Part shown: piece after piece, positions 1 to 5,372 of the stretch | How positions within the stretch are numbered: position 1 is the stretch's first letter | How the letters are laid out: every line of letters begins with the position of its first letter | Program-made: the position numbers and the translations under genes | Notes under the pieces: model-generated | The model's input: only the letters and a program-made list of their open reading frames with translations | What the model was told of the DNA's origin: nothing | Databases searched by the model: none | Assembly (NCBI GenBank): GCA_030639215.1 | Contig: DAOWDD010000041.1 | Span: 1-5,372, forward strand | Direction: 5' to 3' | DNA length: 5,372 nt | From: Dehalococcoidia bacterium | GTDB taxonomy: Bacteria; Chloroflexota; Dehalococcoidia; Dehalococcoidales; UBA5760

Positions 1-1
1 A

Positions 2-355
2 GCGGCTATCGGTTACCAGCGAGAGAAGGCGGGTAAACCAGCCGGCCTCAGGACCCACGTTCTCATCGCAGTGGGTGCTGCTCTATTTACGGTAGCCTCT
101 ATCTATGGGTTTGGCCCTGCTGTTGATGTGAGCAGGGTGGCGGCGGGAGTGGTGGCCGGGATCGGCTTTATCGGTGCGGGGGCGATTATTCACCGGGGCG
201 CCAGTGACATCGTTGGTGGGTTGACTACCGCCGCTACCATCTGGGCGGTGGCGGCTATCGGCCTGGCGGCGGGCGCCGGCTTATACCTGGTTGCCGGTGT
301 TACCACTGGTGTTACCCTGGCCGTGTTGTTCCTGCCTCGCCATATCCGGCAGTAG
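2..355 (+). CDS. MgtC/SapB family inner-membrane protein, 3' part only
   Basis: The gene is truncated by the left edge of the window; 117 residues and a TAG stop remain, read in frame from base 2. The visible part has the signature blocks of the MgtC/SapB membrane domain. REKAGKPAGLRTH lies near residues 7-19, RVAAGVVAGIGFIGAGAII near 45-63 and GGLTTAATIWAVAAIGLAAG near 72-91. Three to four hydrophobic segments can be seen (about 18-36, 46-63, 72-92 and 93-112). The protein ends right after the last one with LPRHIRQ, so it lacks the C-terminal cytoplasmic ACT-like domain of Salmonella-type MgtC and resembles the short SapB form. Family members are linked to growth at low Mg2+ and, in pathogens, to control of ATP synthase or virulence, but most environmental members have no assigned role. 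It lies 41 nt upstream of leuC on the same strand; I see no functional link. A GTG at 71 is internal to the domain and is not the real start. The family call is firm; the function is not. Confidence 0.9.
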   Translation, partial: AAIGYQREKAGKPAGLRTHVLIAVGAALFTVASIYGFGPAVDVSRVAAGVVAGIGFIGAGAIIHRGASDIVGGLTTAATIWAVAAIGLAAGAGLYLVAGVTTGVTLAVLFLPRHIRQ

Positions 356-356
356 C

Positions 357-382
357 CCCCTTTCGGGTATCTCCCCGAGGGA
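357..382 (+). other. Imperfect hairpin between the mgtC-like gene and leuC
   Basis: CCCT (358-361) and CGGG (364-367) can pair with CCCG (374-377) and AGGG (378-381). This leaves a two-base TT bulge (362-363) and a loop of about 6 nt. No T-tract follows; the next bases are the purine-rich SD of leuC. It is therefore not a canonical intrinsic terminator. It could be a weak attenuating or mRNA-end structure, or chance in a GC-rich spacer. The whole gene-free gap is 41 nt, too short for a T-box or leucine-type attenuator. Confidence 0.25.
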
Positions 383-383
383 A

Positions 384-390
384 AGGAGAG
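384..390 (+). promoter_or_regulatory. Ribosome binding site of leuC (sets the TTG start)
   Basis: AGGAGAG lies 6 nt upstream of the TTG at 397. This spacing supports TTG as the initiation codon. The family N-terminus (TLAEKIL) follows immediately, and no ATG lies closer in frame. Confidence 0.7.
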
Positions 391-396
391 GTTCTA

Positions 397-1653
397 TTGA
401 CCTTAGCTGAGAAGATACTTGCCGCTCATACTGACAAGAAAGAGGTAAGCCCCGGAGAATTCCTGAACGTCCGGGTGGACCTTATTCTGGCTAACGATAT
501 TACTGCCCCCATTGCAATCAGAGAGTTTCGCAGGACGGGTGTAGACAGGGTCTTTGACCCTGGTAAAATAGTGATGGTCCCGGACCACTTTACGCCTAAT
601 AAGGACATTGCTTCGGCAGAGCAGGTAAAGGTGATGCGCGAGTTCTGTCGTGAGCAAGGGGTGATATACTTTGAAGTCGGTCAGATGGGTATTGAGCATG
701 TCCTTTTGCCCGAGCAGGGGCTGGTACTGCCCGGTGATGTCGTCATCGGGGCTGATTCACATACCTGTACCTATGGTGCTCTAGGTTCCTTCGCTACCGG
801 TATGGGGTCAACCGATATCGCCGCTGCTATGGCGACCGGGGACATCTGGATGAAGGTGCCGCCGACTATTAAGCTGGTCTATCACGGGAGCCCGGGGAAG
901 TGGGAAGGGGGGAAGGACTTAATCCTGTACACCATTGGAGATATTGGTGTTGATGGCGCTCTGTATTCGGTGATGGAGTTTGCCGGTGAGGCAGTCGACT
1001 CATTGCCCCTGGACGGACGGTTTACCATGGCTAATATGGCGGTTGAGGCCGGAGCAAAGGCGGGTATCTTCAGGGTGGACAATAAGACCCAGCTTTACAT
1101 AAAGCCTCGCGCCCGCCGTCCCTATATGGTCTATGAACCGGACAATAACGGAGAGTACGCTCAGGTTATTGACTATGATATCTCCACTATCGAGCCTCAG
1201 GTTGCTCTGCCGCACTCGCCGGCCAATGCCAGACCGGTCAGTCAGTTAGGTGATATCGAGATTGACCAGGTGGTAATTGGCAGCTGTACCAACGGCCGCT
1301 TTGAAGACCTGCAGCTTGCTGCTCAGGTACTAAAGGGCAGGAAGGTCCACCCCAGGGTACGCTGTATTATTATCCCCGGCTCGCAGGAGGTATACCTTGA
1401 TGCTGTCACCAGGGAGTTAATAGGGGTATTTATCAAGTCGGGGGCTGCTGTCAGTACCCCTACCTGCGGTCCCTGCCTGGGGGGGCATATGGGGATTCTG
1501 GCCAGCGGCGAGCGCTGTATCGCCACCACCAACCGTAATTTCGTCGGCCGGATGGGCAGTCCCCAGTCGGAGGTCTATCTGGCTAACCCGGCAGTAGCGG
1601 CTGCCAGCGCTATTGCCGGTAGAATTGTCGGCCCGGAGGAAGTTACCACCTGA
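397..1653 (+). CDS. leuC: 3-isopropylmalate/citramalate isomerase, large subunit
   Basis: This is the large subunit of isopropylmalate isomerase (aconitase superfamily), which with LeuD interconverts 2- and 3-isopropylmalate in the cytoplasm. In organisms with CimA the same enzyme converts citramalate to erythro-3-methylmalate through citraconate. The 418 residues fit the shorter HacA/archaeal-type LeuC rather than the ~465-aa enterobacterial form. Visible motifs are VPDHFTPNKD (61-70), GADSHTCTYGALG (118-130), GSCTNGR and TCGPCLGG. The three [4Fe-4S] cluster ligands are Cys297, Cys357 and Cys360, all intact. The start is TTG, chosen from the SD 6 nt upstream and the conserved TLAEKIL opening. 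It is the first gene of the leuCDB-cimA run and is followed by a 67-nt gap before leuD. Sequence alone does not exclude homoaconitase or 2,3-dimethylmalate dehydratase activity, but the neighbours make the leucine/isoleucine role by far the likeliest. Confidence 0.96.
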   Translation: MTLAEKILAAHTDKKEVSPGEFLNVRVDLILANDITAPIAIREFRRTGVDRVFDPGKIVMVPDHFTPNKDIASAEQVKVMREFCREQGVIYFEVGQMGIEHVLLPEQGLVLPGDVVIGADSHTCTYGALGSFATGMGSTDIAAAMATGDIWMKVPPTIKLVYHGSPGKWEGGKDLILYTIGDIGVDGALYSVMEFAGEAVDSLPLDGRFTMANMAVEAGAKAGIFRVDNKTQLYIKPRARRPYMVYEPDNNGEYAQVIDYDISTIEPQVALPHSPANARPVSQLGDIEIDQVVIGSCTNGRFEDLQLAAQVLKGRKVHPRVRCIIIPGSQEVYLDAVTRELIGVFIKSGAAVSTPTCGPCLGGHMGILASGERCIATTNRNFVGRMGSPQSEVYLANPAVAAASAIAGRIVGPEEVTT

Positions 1654-1685
1654 TATATCTAGAAGTCTAAAGAGCAGGCATCACG

Positions 1686-1710
1686 TTCCTAAAAGACCTT
1701 AATTAGGGAG
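1686..1710 (+). promoter_or_regulatory. leuD ribosome binding site within a possible stem-loop
   Basis: The likely SD of leuD is AGGGAG at 1705-1710, 10 nt before the ATG at 1721, which is a rather long spacing. TTCCTAA (1686-1692) can pair with TTAGGGA (1703-1709) with one T-G wobble. The loop is about 10 nt, and the stem would cover most of the SD. The stem is AT-rich and weak, so it may only tune LeuD translation or may be chance. The rest of the 67-nt leuC-leuD gap shows no terminator, promoter or leader peptide that I can support. Confidence 0.35.
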
Positions 1711-1720
1711 TTATCGGCTT

Positions 1721-2221
1721 ATGCTAAAAGGTAGAGTCCATAAGTACGGCGCCAATGTTGATACCGATGCCATTATCCCGGCACGGTACCTCAATGTGAC
1801 CGAGCCGGCAGAGCTGGCCAAGCACTGCATGGAGGATATCGATAGGGATTTTGTTACTGAAGTTAAGCCGGGTGATATCATTATGGCGGCCACCAATTTT
1901 GGCTGCGGCTCTTCTCGTGAGCATGCCCCGCTGGCGATTAAGGCGGCCGGCATCTCCTGTGTTATCGCCGGGACCTTTGCCCGCATCTTCTTTCGTAATG
2001 CAATAAACATCGGCCTGCCCTTGCTTGAGTGTGAGCAGGCGGTGAATGGGACTGAGGCTGGTGATACCCTGGAGGTTGACCTCTTCAGTGGGGAGATAAA
2101 GAACCTGACCAGGGGTGAGGTATTTACCGCCAGGCCTTACCCCGATTTTATGGCGGAATTGATTTCAAGCGGTGGTCTTATTGAGTACACCAGGAACAGA
2201 TTGGCTGGCAGGAGGATTTAG
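1721..2221 (+). CDS. leuD: 3-isopropylmalate/citramalate isomerase, small subunit
   Basis: This is the small (swivel-domain) subunit that completes the LeuCD hydro-lyase. The 166 residues match the archaeal/HacB-type small subunit (about 160-170 aa), not the ~200-aa enterobacterial LeuD, and so match the LeuC type upstream. Motifs in order are [12 protein letters not shown] (13-24), [12 protein letters not shown] (59-70), [18 protein letters not shown] (86-103), and the C-terminal PYPDF followed by GGLIEY. The substrate-recognition loop after PAR reads YLNV (23-26). It is not the YLRT form reported for methanogen homoaconitase, which argues against a homocitrate role. The ATG start is supported by the family N-terminus (LKGRVHKYG) and an SD 10 nt upstream. 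Only 1 nt separates its stop from the leuB start, so the two are very probably on one transcript and translationally coupled. The leuB SD lies inside the last codons of leuD. Confidence 0.96.
   Translation: MLKGRVHKYGANVDTDAIIPARYLNVTEPAELAKHCMEDIDRDFVTEVKPGDIIMAATNFGCGSSREHAPLAIKAAGISCVIAGTFARIFFRNAINIGLPLLECEQAVNGTEAGDTLEVDLFSGEIKNLTRGEVFTARPYPDFMAELISSGGLIEYTRNRLAGRRI
2210..2215 (+). promoter_or_regulatory. Ribosome binding site of leuB (decides the GTG start at 2223)
   Basis: A perfect AGGAGG sits within the last codons of leuD, 7 nt before the GTG at 2223. The same frame stays open upstream to a possible start at 2172, but that would add 17 residues unlike the family and overlap leuD by 50 nt. 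The SD settles the start at 2223. Confidence 0.85.
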
Positions 2222-2222
2222 C

Positions 2223-3320
2223 GTGCAACTTAGTTTAGCTGTTTTACCTGGCGATGGCATTGGTCCCGACGTTACTGCTGAAGCGGTCAAGGTCTTAGAG
2301 GCTGTGGGCAGCCGCTTCGGCCATGATTTCAGATTGGACTATGGGTTGGTGGGTGGTGTTGCTATTGATAAGACGGGGGAAGCCCTTACCGGCGATACGT
2401 TGAGGATGTGTCGGAGCGCTCAGGCGGTGCTGCTCGGGGCGGTCGGTGACCCTAAGTGGGACAGTAACCCGGGGGCTAGAGTCCGTCCCGAAGACGGGCT
2501 TTTGGCGTTAAGGAAGGGGCTGGGGTTGTTTGCCAACCTGCGCCCGGTCAGGGTCTTTCCGGTGCTGGTTGATTCCACCAACTTGAAGCCGGAGGTTATC
2601 CGGGGGGCGGACTTCATATTTGTCCGTGAGCTTACCGGGGGCCTTTACTTTGGCCGGCCGAAGAGGCAGTGGCGGACATCACGGGGACGGCGGGCTACCG
2701 ATTCGATGAACTACTCCGAGCAGGAGATTGAGCGTATCGTTCGGGTTGGCTTTGAGCTGGCGCTGAGACGGGACAAAAGGCTGGTCTCGGTGGACAAGGC
2801 TAATGTGCTGGAGTCTTCCCGGCTGTGGCGGCAGGTAGCCATGGAGGTAGCTGGTGATTACCCTGATGTTGAGCTGGAGCATATGTTGGTCGATGCCTGC
2901 TCGATGCGGATAATTCAGAACCCGACCTACTTTGATGTCGTCGTTACCGAGAATACATTTGGCGATATCCTTACCGATGAGGCGTCAATGCTGGCGGGGT
3001 CGATGGGGATGCTGGCATCAGCCAGCCTGGCCGGGGTGCCGCAGGAGGGGGTTAGTATCTTCGGTATGTATGAGCCTATACACGGCAGTGCCCCCCGCCG
3101 CGCCGGACTTGATATGGCTAATCCAATCGCTATCATCCTCAGTGTCGCTATGATGCTGCGCTATTCCTTTAGCCTGGCCCGGGAGGCGCAGGTGCTTGAG
3201 AGTGCGGTTGATGAGGTGCTCGAGGAGGGCTATCGCACCTATGATATAATGGCCGAGGGTAAGGTAAAGGTGGGCACCGGAAGGATGGGTGACCTGATTG
3301 CCGGGAAGGTGGCAGGATAA
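2223..3320 (+). CDS. leuB: 3-isopropylmalate (3-methylmalate) dehydrogenase
   Basis: LeuB oxidatively decarboxylates 3-isopropylmalate to 4-methyl-2-oxopentanoate. In a citramalate pathway it also converts erythro-3-methylmalate to 2-oxobutyrate. The protein has 365 residues, normal for the family, and opens with LAVLPGDGIGPDV. By alignment with the Thermus enzyme, the substrate and metal residues are intact: Arg97, Arg107, Arg135, Tyr142 (in RELTGGLYFG), Lys192 (VDKANVLESS), Asp224, Asp248 and Asp252 (GDILTDEAS). The oddity is the cofactor loop. HGSAP (287-291) is followed by Arg292-Arg293 where NAD-dependent members have Asp-Ile; that Asp holds the adenosine ribose hydroxyls of NAD+. A change to basic residues suggests NADP+ or relaxed use, although the later Ala299 and Asn300 still look like IPMDH. 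A basic loop (about 144-157) follows the FG motif. It is 1 nt after leuD and 2 nt before cimA. Tartrate or isocitrate dehydrogenase is less likely, given the context and the LeuB-type YEPIHGSAP loop. Confidence 0.95.
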   Translation: MQLSLAVLPGDGIGPDVTAEAVKVLEAVGSRFGHDFRLDYGLVGGVAIDKTGEALTGDTLRMCRSAQAVLLGAVGDPKWDSNPGARVRPEDGLLALRKGLGLFANLRPVRVFPVLVDSTNLKPEVIRGADFIFVRELTGGLYFGRPKRQWRTSRGRRATDSMNYSEQEIERIVRVGFELALRRDKRLVSVDKANVLESSRLWRQVAMEVAGDYPDVELEHMLVDACSMRIIQNPTYFDVVVTENTFGDILTDEASMLAGSMGMLASASLAGVPQEGVSIFGMYEPIHGSAPRRAGLDMANPIAIILSVAMMLRYSFSLAREAQVLESAVDEVLEEGYRTYDIMAEGKVKVGTGRMGDLIAGKVAG

Positions 3321-3322
3321 AA

Positions 3323-4933
3323 GTGGCTTCAGTTCAGCTTTATGATACTACACTTCGCGATGGGGCGCAGAAAGAGGGGATCTCCTTTTCTGTGGCGGAC
3401 AAGTTGGCTATTACCCTCAGGCTCGATGAGCTGGGTGTCCATTTTATCGAGGGAGGGTGGCCCGGCTCCAATCCCAAGGATGTCGAGTTCTTTGCCTCGG
3501 CGAAGGACCTCAGCCTCCGTAATTCGGAGTTGGTCGCCTTCGGCAGCACCAGGCAGCCCAGTACCAGGGCGGAGGATGACGCTAACCTTAAGTCCCTGGC
3601 CGGTGTCGGGGTGAAGACGGTTACCGTCGTCGGTAAAAGCTCTGAATTACAGGTTACCCGGGTACTGGAAACCACCCTTGAGGAAAACTTGAGTATGATT
3701 GCCGACTCGATAGGCTATCTCAGGGCGAAGGGGCTTACCGTTTTCTTTGACGCCGAGCACTTTTTCGATGGCTTTAAGACTAATTCCGGTTATGCCCTGC
3801 GCTGTCTGGAGGCAGCTGCCGGGGCCGGTTGCCTGGTACTGTGTGATACTAACGGCGGCTCGCTGCCCGATGAGATAGCAGCCTCCATTCGGGCAGTCAG
3901 GGAGAGGACCGCCGTAGCGCTGGGTATCCATGCCCATAATGATGGCGGGATGGCGGTGGCTAACACCCTGGCCGCCGTGGCTGGCGGGGCAAGCCAGGTC
4001 CAGGGAACGATTAACGGCTACGGTGAGCGCTGCGGTAATGCCGACCTCTGCTCTATTATCCCGGGACTGAAGCTCAAGATGGGCGTTGACTGTATTACCG
4101 ATGCCGGGCTGGCTAAACTGACCGAGGTTTCACACTATATAAGTGAGGTGGCTAACCTTGCCCTTGATGCCTCTTTACCCTATGTTGGTTCCAGTGCCTT
4201 TAGTCATAAGGGCGGGCTCCATGTTTCCGGCCTGGCCAAGTGGTCGGAGAGCTATCAGCATACCGACCCGGCCCGGGTCGGTAACCGGTCGAGGGTGGTG
4301 GTGTCCGAGCTCTCAGGCAGGGGTAACATTATCTACAAGGCCAGGGAGATGGGCCTGGACCTGCCCTCACGTGGCGAGCAGGTAAAGAGACTGCTCGACC
4401 AGGTGAAGTCTCTGGAGAGCCGCGGCTTTCAGTACGAGAATGCCGGGGCTTCCTTTGAGCTGCTGGTCCGCCGGGCTAAGCCGGATTACCGGCCGTCCTT
4501 TGAGCTGGTTGATTTTATGGTGGTGGTGGAGAGACGGCGGCGGCTGCCGACTAGTGTGGAGCTTGAGGAGATGCTCTCCGAGGCAACGGTGAAGGTGAAG
4601 GTGGCTGGTGAGATAATTCATACCGCGGCTGAAGGTAACGGTCCGGTTAATGCCCTCGACCATGCCCTGCGAAAGGCGCTGCTTCAGTTCTACCCCAGCC
4701 TGGCTATTGTCAGGTTGGTTGACTATAAGGTCCGTATTCTCGAAGAGAGTGTTGGCACTGAGTCTCAGGTCCGGGTTCTTATTGAGTCCAGCGATGGAGT
4801 CCGTGAGTGGCGGACCGTGGGCAGCTCGGCCAACATCATTGAGGCTAGCTGGTTAGCCTTAGCCGACAGCCTGGAGTACTGGCTGTTAAAGCAAGAATCG
4901 GATAGGGAGAAAGGAGGAAAAGAAGATGGATGA
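3323..4933 (+). CDS. cimA: (R)-citramalate synthase
   Basis: CimA condenses acetyl-CoA with pyruvate to (R)-citramalate, the entry step of the threonine-independent route to isoleucine. The TIM-barrel catalytic domain opens with LYDTTLRDGAQ (6-16), giving catalytic Arg12 and metal ligand Asp13. Other metal ligands are His203 and His205 in GIHAHND and Asn239 in NGYGERCGNADL. The block FFDAEHFFDG (141-150) is typical of the citramalate synthase subfamily and differs from LeuA. SHKGGLH (294-300) and SELSGRGNIIYKA (328-340) follow in the linker. Residues about 394-522 form the LeuA-type C-terminal regulatory domain, with EGNGPVNALDHAL and SSANIIEASWLALADSLEY, so end-product feedback (isoleucine in known CimA) is plausible. 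The length of 536 aa fits the Geobacter-type family. The GTG start lies 2 nt after the leuB stop, with AGG or AAGGTGG upstream. The last residues, rich in Lys, Glu and Gly, are encoded by the SD of the next gene. Homocitrate synthase or LeuA is the alternative, but the motifs favour CimA. Confidence 0.93.
   Translation: MASVQLYDTTLRDGAQKEGISFSVADKLAITLRLDELGVHFIEGGWPGSNPKDVEFFASAKDLSLRNSELVAFGSTRQPSTRAEDDANLKSLAGVGVKTVTVVGKSSELQVTRVLETTLEENLSMIADSIGYLRAKGLTVFFDAEHFFDGFKTNSGYALRCLEAAAGAGCLVLCDTNGGSLPDEIAASIRAVRERTAVALGIHAHNDGGMAVANTLAAVAGGASQVQGTINGYGERCGNADLCSIIPGLKLKMGVDCITDAGLAKLTEVSHYISEVANLALDASLPYVGSSAFSHKGGLHVSGLAKWSESYQHTDPARVGNRSRVVVSELSGRGNIIYKAREMGLDLPSRGEQVKRLLDQVKSLESRGFQYENAGASFELLVRRAKPDYRPSFELVDFMVVVERRRRLPTSVELEEMLSEATVKVKVAGEIIHTAAEGNGPVNALDHALRKALLQFYPSLAIVRLVDYKVRILEESVGTESQVRVLIESSDGVREWRTVGSSANIIEASWLALADSLEYWLLKQESDREKGGKEDG
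4911..4917 (+). promoter_or_regulatory. Strong ribosome binding site of the 60-aa membrane protein gene
   Basis: AAGGAGG lies 8 nt before the ATG at 4926 and inside the final codons of cimA. It is among the strongest SD matches in the window and is the main reason to accept the small downstream gene as real. Confidence 0.8.
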
Positions 4934-5108
4934 TGAGAAGGTAACCGTTAAACCGACCTGGGGACTGGCCTGGGGCCTCTGGTGGAGGATGCTGCTGATT
5001 AATATCGGTATAGTGGCGGTAATCATCGGTATTATGTTTGCTATAGGGTACGTTTTCTTAGAAACCCTGCTGGGCCCCTATTTCGGAGGGGGCTGGCCAA
5101 TACCCTGA
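4926..5108 (+). CDS. Small single-pass membrane protein of unknown function
   Basis: I do not recognise this 60-residue protein. It has a short charged N-terminus (DDEKVTVKP), an aromatic stretch (TWGLAWGLWWRM, about 11-22) that looks interfacial, and one long hydrophobic segment (about 23-50, rich in Ile, Val and Gly). It ends in a short Gly/Pro tail (GGGWPIP). It has no signal-peptidase site and no cysteines or metal motif. It probably sits in the inner membrane with a single helix. The start is well supported: ATG overlaps the end of cimA by 8 nt in another frame, with AAGGAGG 8 nt upstream, so translation is likely coupled to cimA. The position suggests co-expression with the leucine/isoleucine genes but does not prove a role in them. 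It could be a small transporter or enzyme-anchoring subunit, or an unrelated passenger at the operon end. Confidence 0.75.
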   Translation: MDDEKVTVKPTWGLAWGLWWRMLLINIGIVAVIIGIMFAIGYVFLETLLGPYFGGGWPIP

Positions 5109-5127
5109 CCCGGGGCGGGTTTGTCTT
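5108..5127 (+). terminator. Candidate intrinsic terminator of the leu-cim operon
   Basis: ACCCG (5108-5112) pairs with CGGGT (5116-5120) around a GGG loop, and the T-rich stretch TTGTCTT (5121-5127) follows. The stem starts at the last base of the stop codon of the 60-aa gene and sits between two convergent genes, where a terminator is expected. The stem is only 5 bp (plus a possible G-T pair) and the T-tract is interrupted, so it would be weak. There is no T-tract on the other strand, so it would serve only the + strand genes. Confidence 0.4.
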
Positions 5128-5371
5128 AGAGTATACTACCCACGAGAAGCAATACCGCGGCAACGGCCTTCACCATCGGGCAGACCTTTATCGGTATGAT
5201 GGATGTCCGTGCTCCGGTTAGTGCAGTCAATACTGCCATGGTAATGAGCATCCCCGCGGACACCCGGTATATAGTGGTGGCAAGCGGGTCTTGCGGCCCT
5301 GCAAAGCTGGTAACAAGCAGGGTGAGCAGGCCGATGAAGCACAGGGCTGCCCCTTCGGCGACCCACTCCAT
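5126..5371 (-). CDS. Hydrophobic multi-pass membrane protein, probably partial at its 5' end
   Basis: This is a convergent gene whose stop (TAA, complement of 5126-5128) lies 17 nt beyond the end of the 60-aa gene. The readable 81 residues contain three hydrophobic segments (about 5-24, 34-52 and 64-81). They are joined by short loops such as GPQDPLATTIYR and TGARTSIIPIKVCP, and the protein ends in the third helix. An ATG occurs at 5371, but it is the last complete codon in the window and no SD can be seen, so the true start may lie outside. I cannot assign a family. It looks like a small uncharacterised integral membrane protein. The hydrophobic periodicity and the lack of a competing + strand frame support it as coding. 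A second minus-strand frame over the same bases gives a His/Arg/Cys-rich product and is likely a shadow. Confidence 0.6.
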   Translation of the reverse strand: MEWVAEGAALCFIGLLTLLVTSFAGPQDPLATTIYRVSAGMLITMAVLTALTGARTSIIPIKVCPMVKAVAAVLLLVGSIL

Positions 5372-5372
5372 G

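Noticed and set aside
356..396. A T-box, leucine attenuator or riboswitch ahead of leuC.
   Set aside because: Only 41 nt are available and they hold one imperfect hairpin plus the SD; no leader peptide, T-box sequence or U-tract is seen.
403..699. A 98-aa minus-strand open frame inside leuC.
   Set aside because: It lies opposite strongly conserved LeuC sequence, has no SD or recognisable domain, and its composition is that of a shadow frame.
397..2221. Assignment of LeuC/LeuD as homoaconitase for lysine or coenzyme B synthesis.
   Set aside because: The small-subunit loop reads YLNV, not the YLRT reported for methanogen homoaconitase, and the neighbours are LeuB and CimA.
2172..2222. A longer leuB starting 17 codons upstream.
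   Set aside because: The extension overlaps leuD by 50 nt and has no family similarity. A perfect AGGAGG sits 7 nt before the GTG at 2223, where the conserved LAVLPGDGIGP opening begins.
3090..3106. A frameshift in leuB at the C-rich run that could create the Arg-Arg pair artificially.
   Set aside because: The reading frame is correct on both sides (YEPIHGSAP before, AG then ANPIA after) with the normal loop length, so two compensating indels would be needed. A true substitution is simpler.
3340..3675. A 111-aa minus-strand open frame inside cimA, with similar ones at 3647-3937 and 4367-4663.
   Set aside because: All lie antisense to conserved CimA domains with no initiation signal or plausible product; GC-rich coding DNA commonly gives such frames.
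5136..5366. An alternative 76-aa minus-strand frame at the right edge.
   Set aside because: Its product is rich in Arg, His and Cys with no coherent structure. The overlapping frame at 5126-5371 gives a regular membrane-protein pattern.
1..5372. A CRISPR array, IS element, tRNA/rRNA gene, defence or phage system.
   Set aside because: I saw no spaced direct repeats, terminal inverted repeats, transposase, integrase or RNA-gene motifs; nearly all the sequence is accounted for by metabolic and membrane protein genes.

Overview
The window reads as an ordinary stretch of bacterial chromosome with a branched-chain amino acid operon on the + strand. The DNA is moderately GC-rich, with bacterial Shine-Dalgarno sites (AGGAGG type) and mixed ATG/GTG/TTG starts. 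The two-subunit 'archaeal-type' LeuC/LeuD (418 and 166 aa) and a Geobacter-type citramalate synthase point to an anaerobic lineage. The LeuB and CimA sequences and the gene order remind me of Dehalococcoidia (Chloroflexota). That placement is recall-based inference and was not tested by any search.

Layout: (1) 2-355, the 3' end of an MgtC/SapB-family membrane protein gene, cut by the window's left edge. (2) A 41-nt gap with an imperfect hairpin and the SD of leuC. (3) 397-1653 leuC, then a 67-nt gap, 1721-2221 leuD, 2223-3320 leuB and 3323-4933 cimA. leuD, leuB and cimA are separated by only 1-2 nt. (4) 4926-5108, a 60-aa single-pass membrane protein of unknown function whose start overlaps the end of cimA and which has a strong SD. 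(5) A small hairpin with a T-rich tail at 5108-5127, a candidate end of the operon. (6) 5126-5371, the 3' part of a convergent minus-strand gene for a small multi-pass membrane protein, running into the right edge.

How the genes work together: CimA condenses pyruvate with acetyl-CoA to (R)-citramalate. LeuC and LeuD isomerise citramalate to erythro-3-methylmalate through citraconate, and LeuB oxidatively decarboxylates that to 2-oxobutyrate, the isoleucine precursor. The same LeuCDB enzymes also process 2-isopropylmalate for leucine. No leuA (2-isopropylmalate synthase) lies inside the window. This module would let the cell make isoleucine without threonine deaminase.

I do not see a new defence, mobile or regulatory system here. 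The most interesting detail is in LeuB. The Asp-Ile pair that follows HGSAP and sets NAD+ preference in characterised isopropylmalate dehydrogenases is replaced by Arg-Arg (residues 292-293), which suggests altered cofactor use. Second is the uncharacterised 60-aa membrane protein apparently co-translated with cimA.
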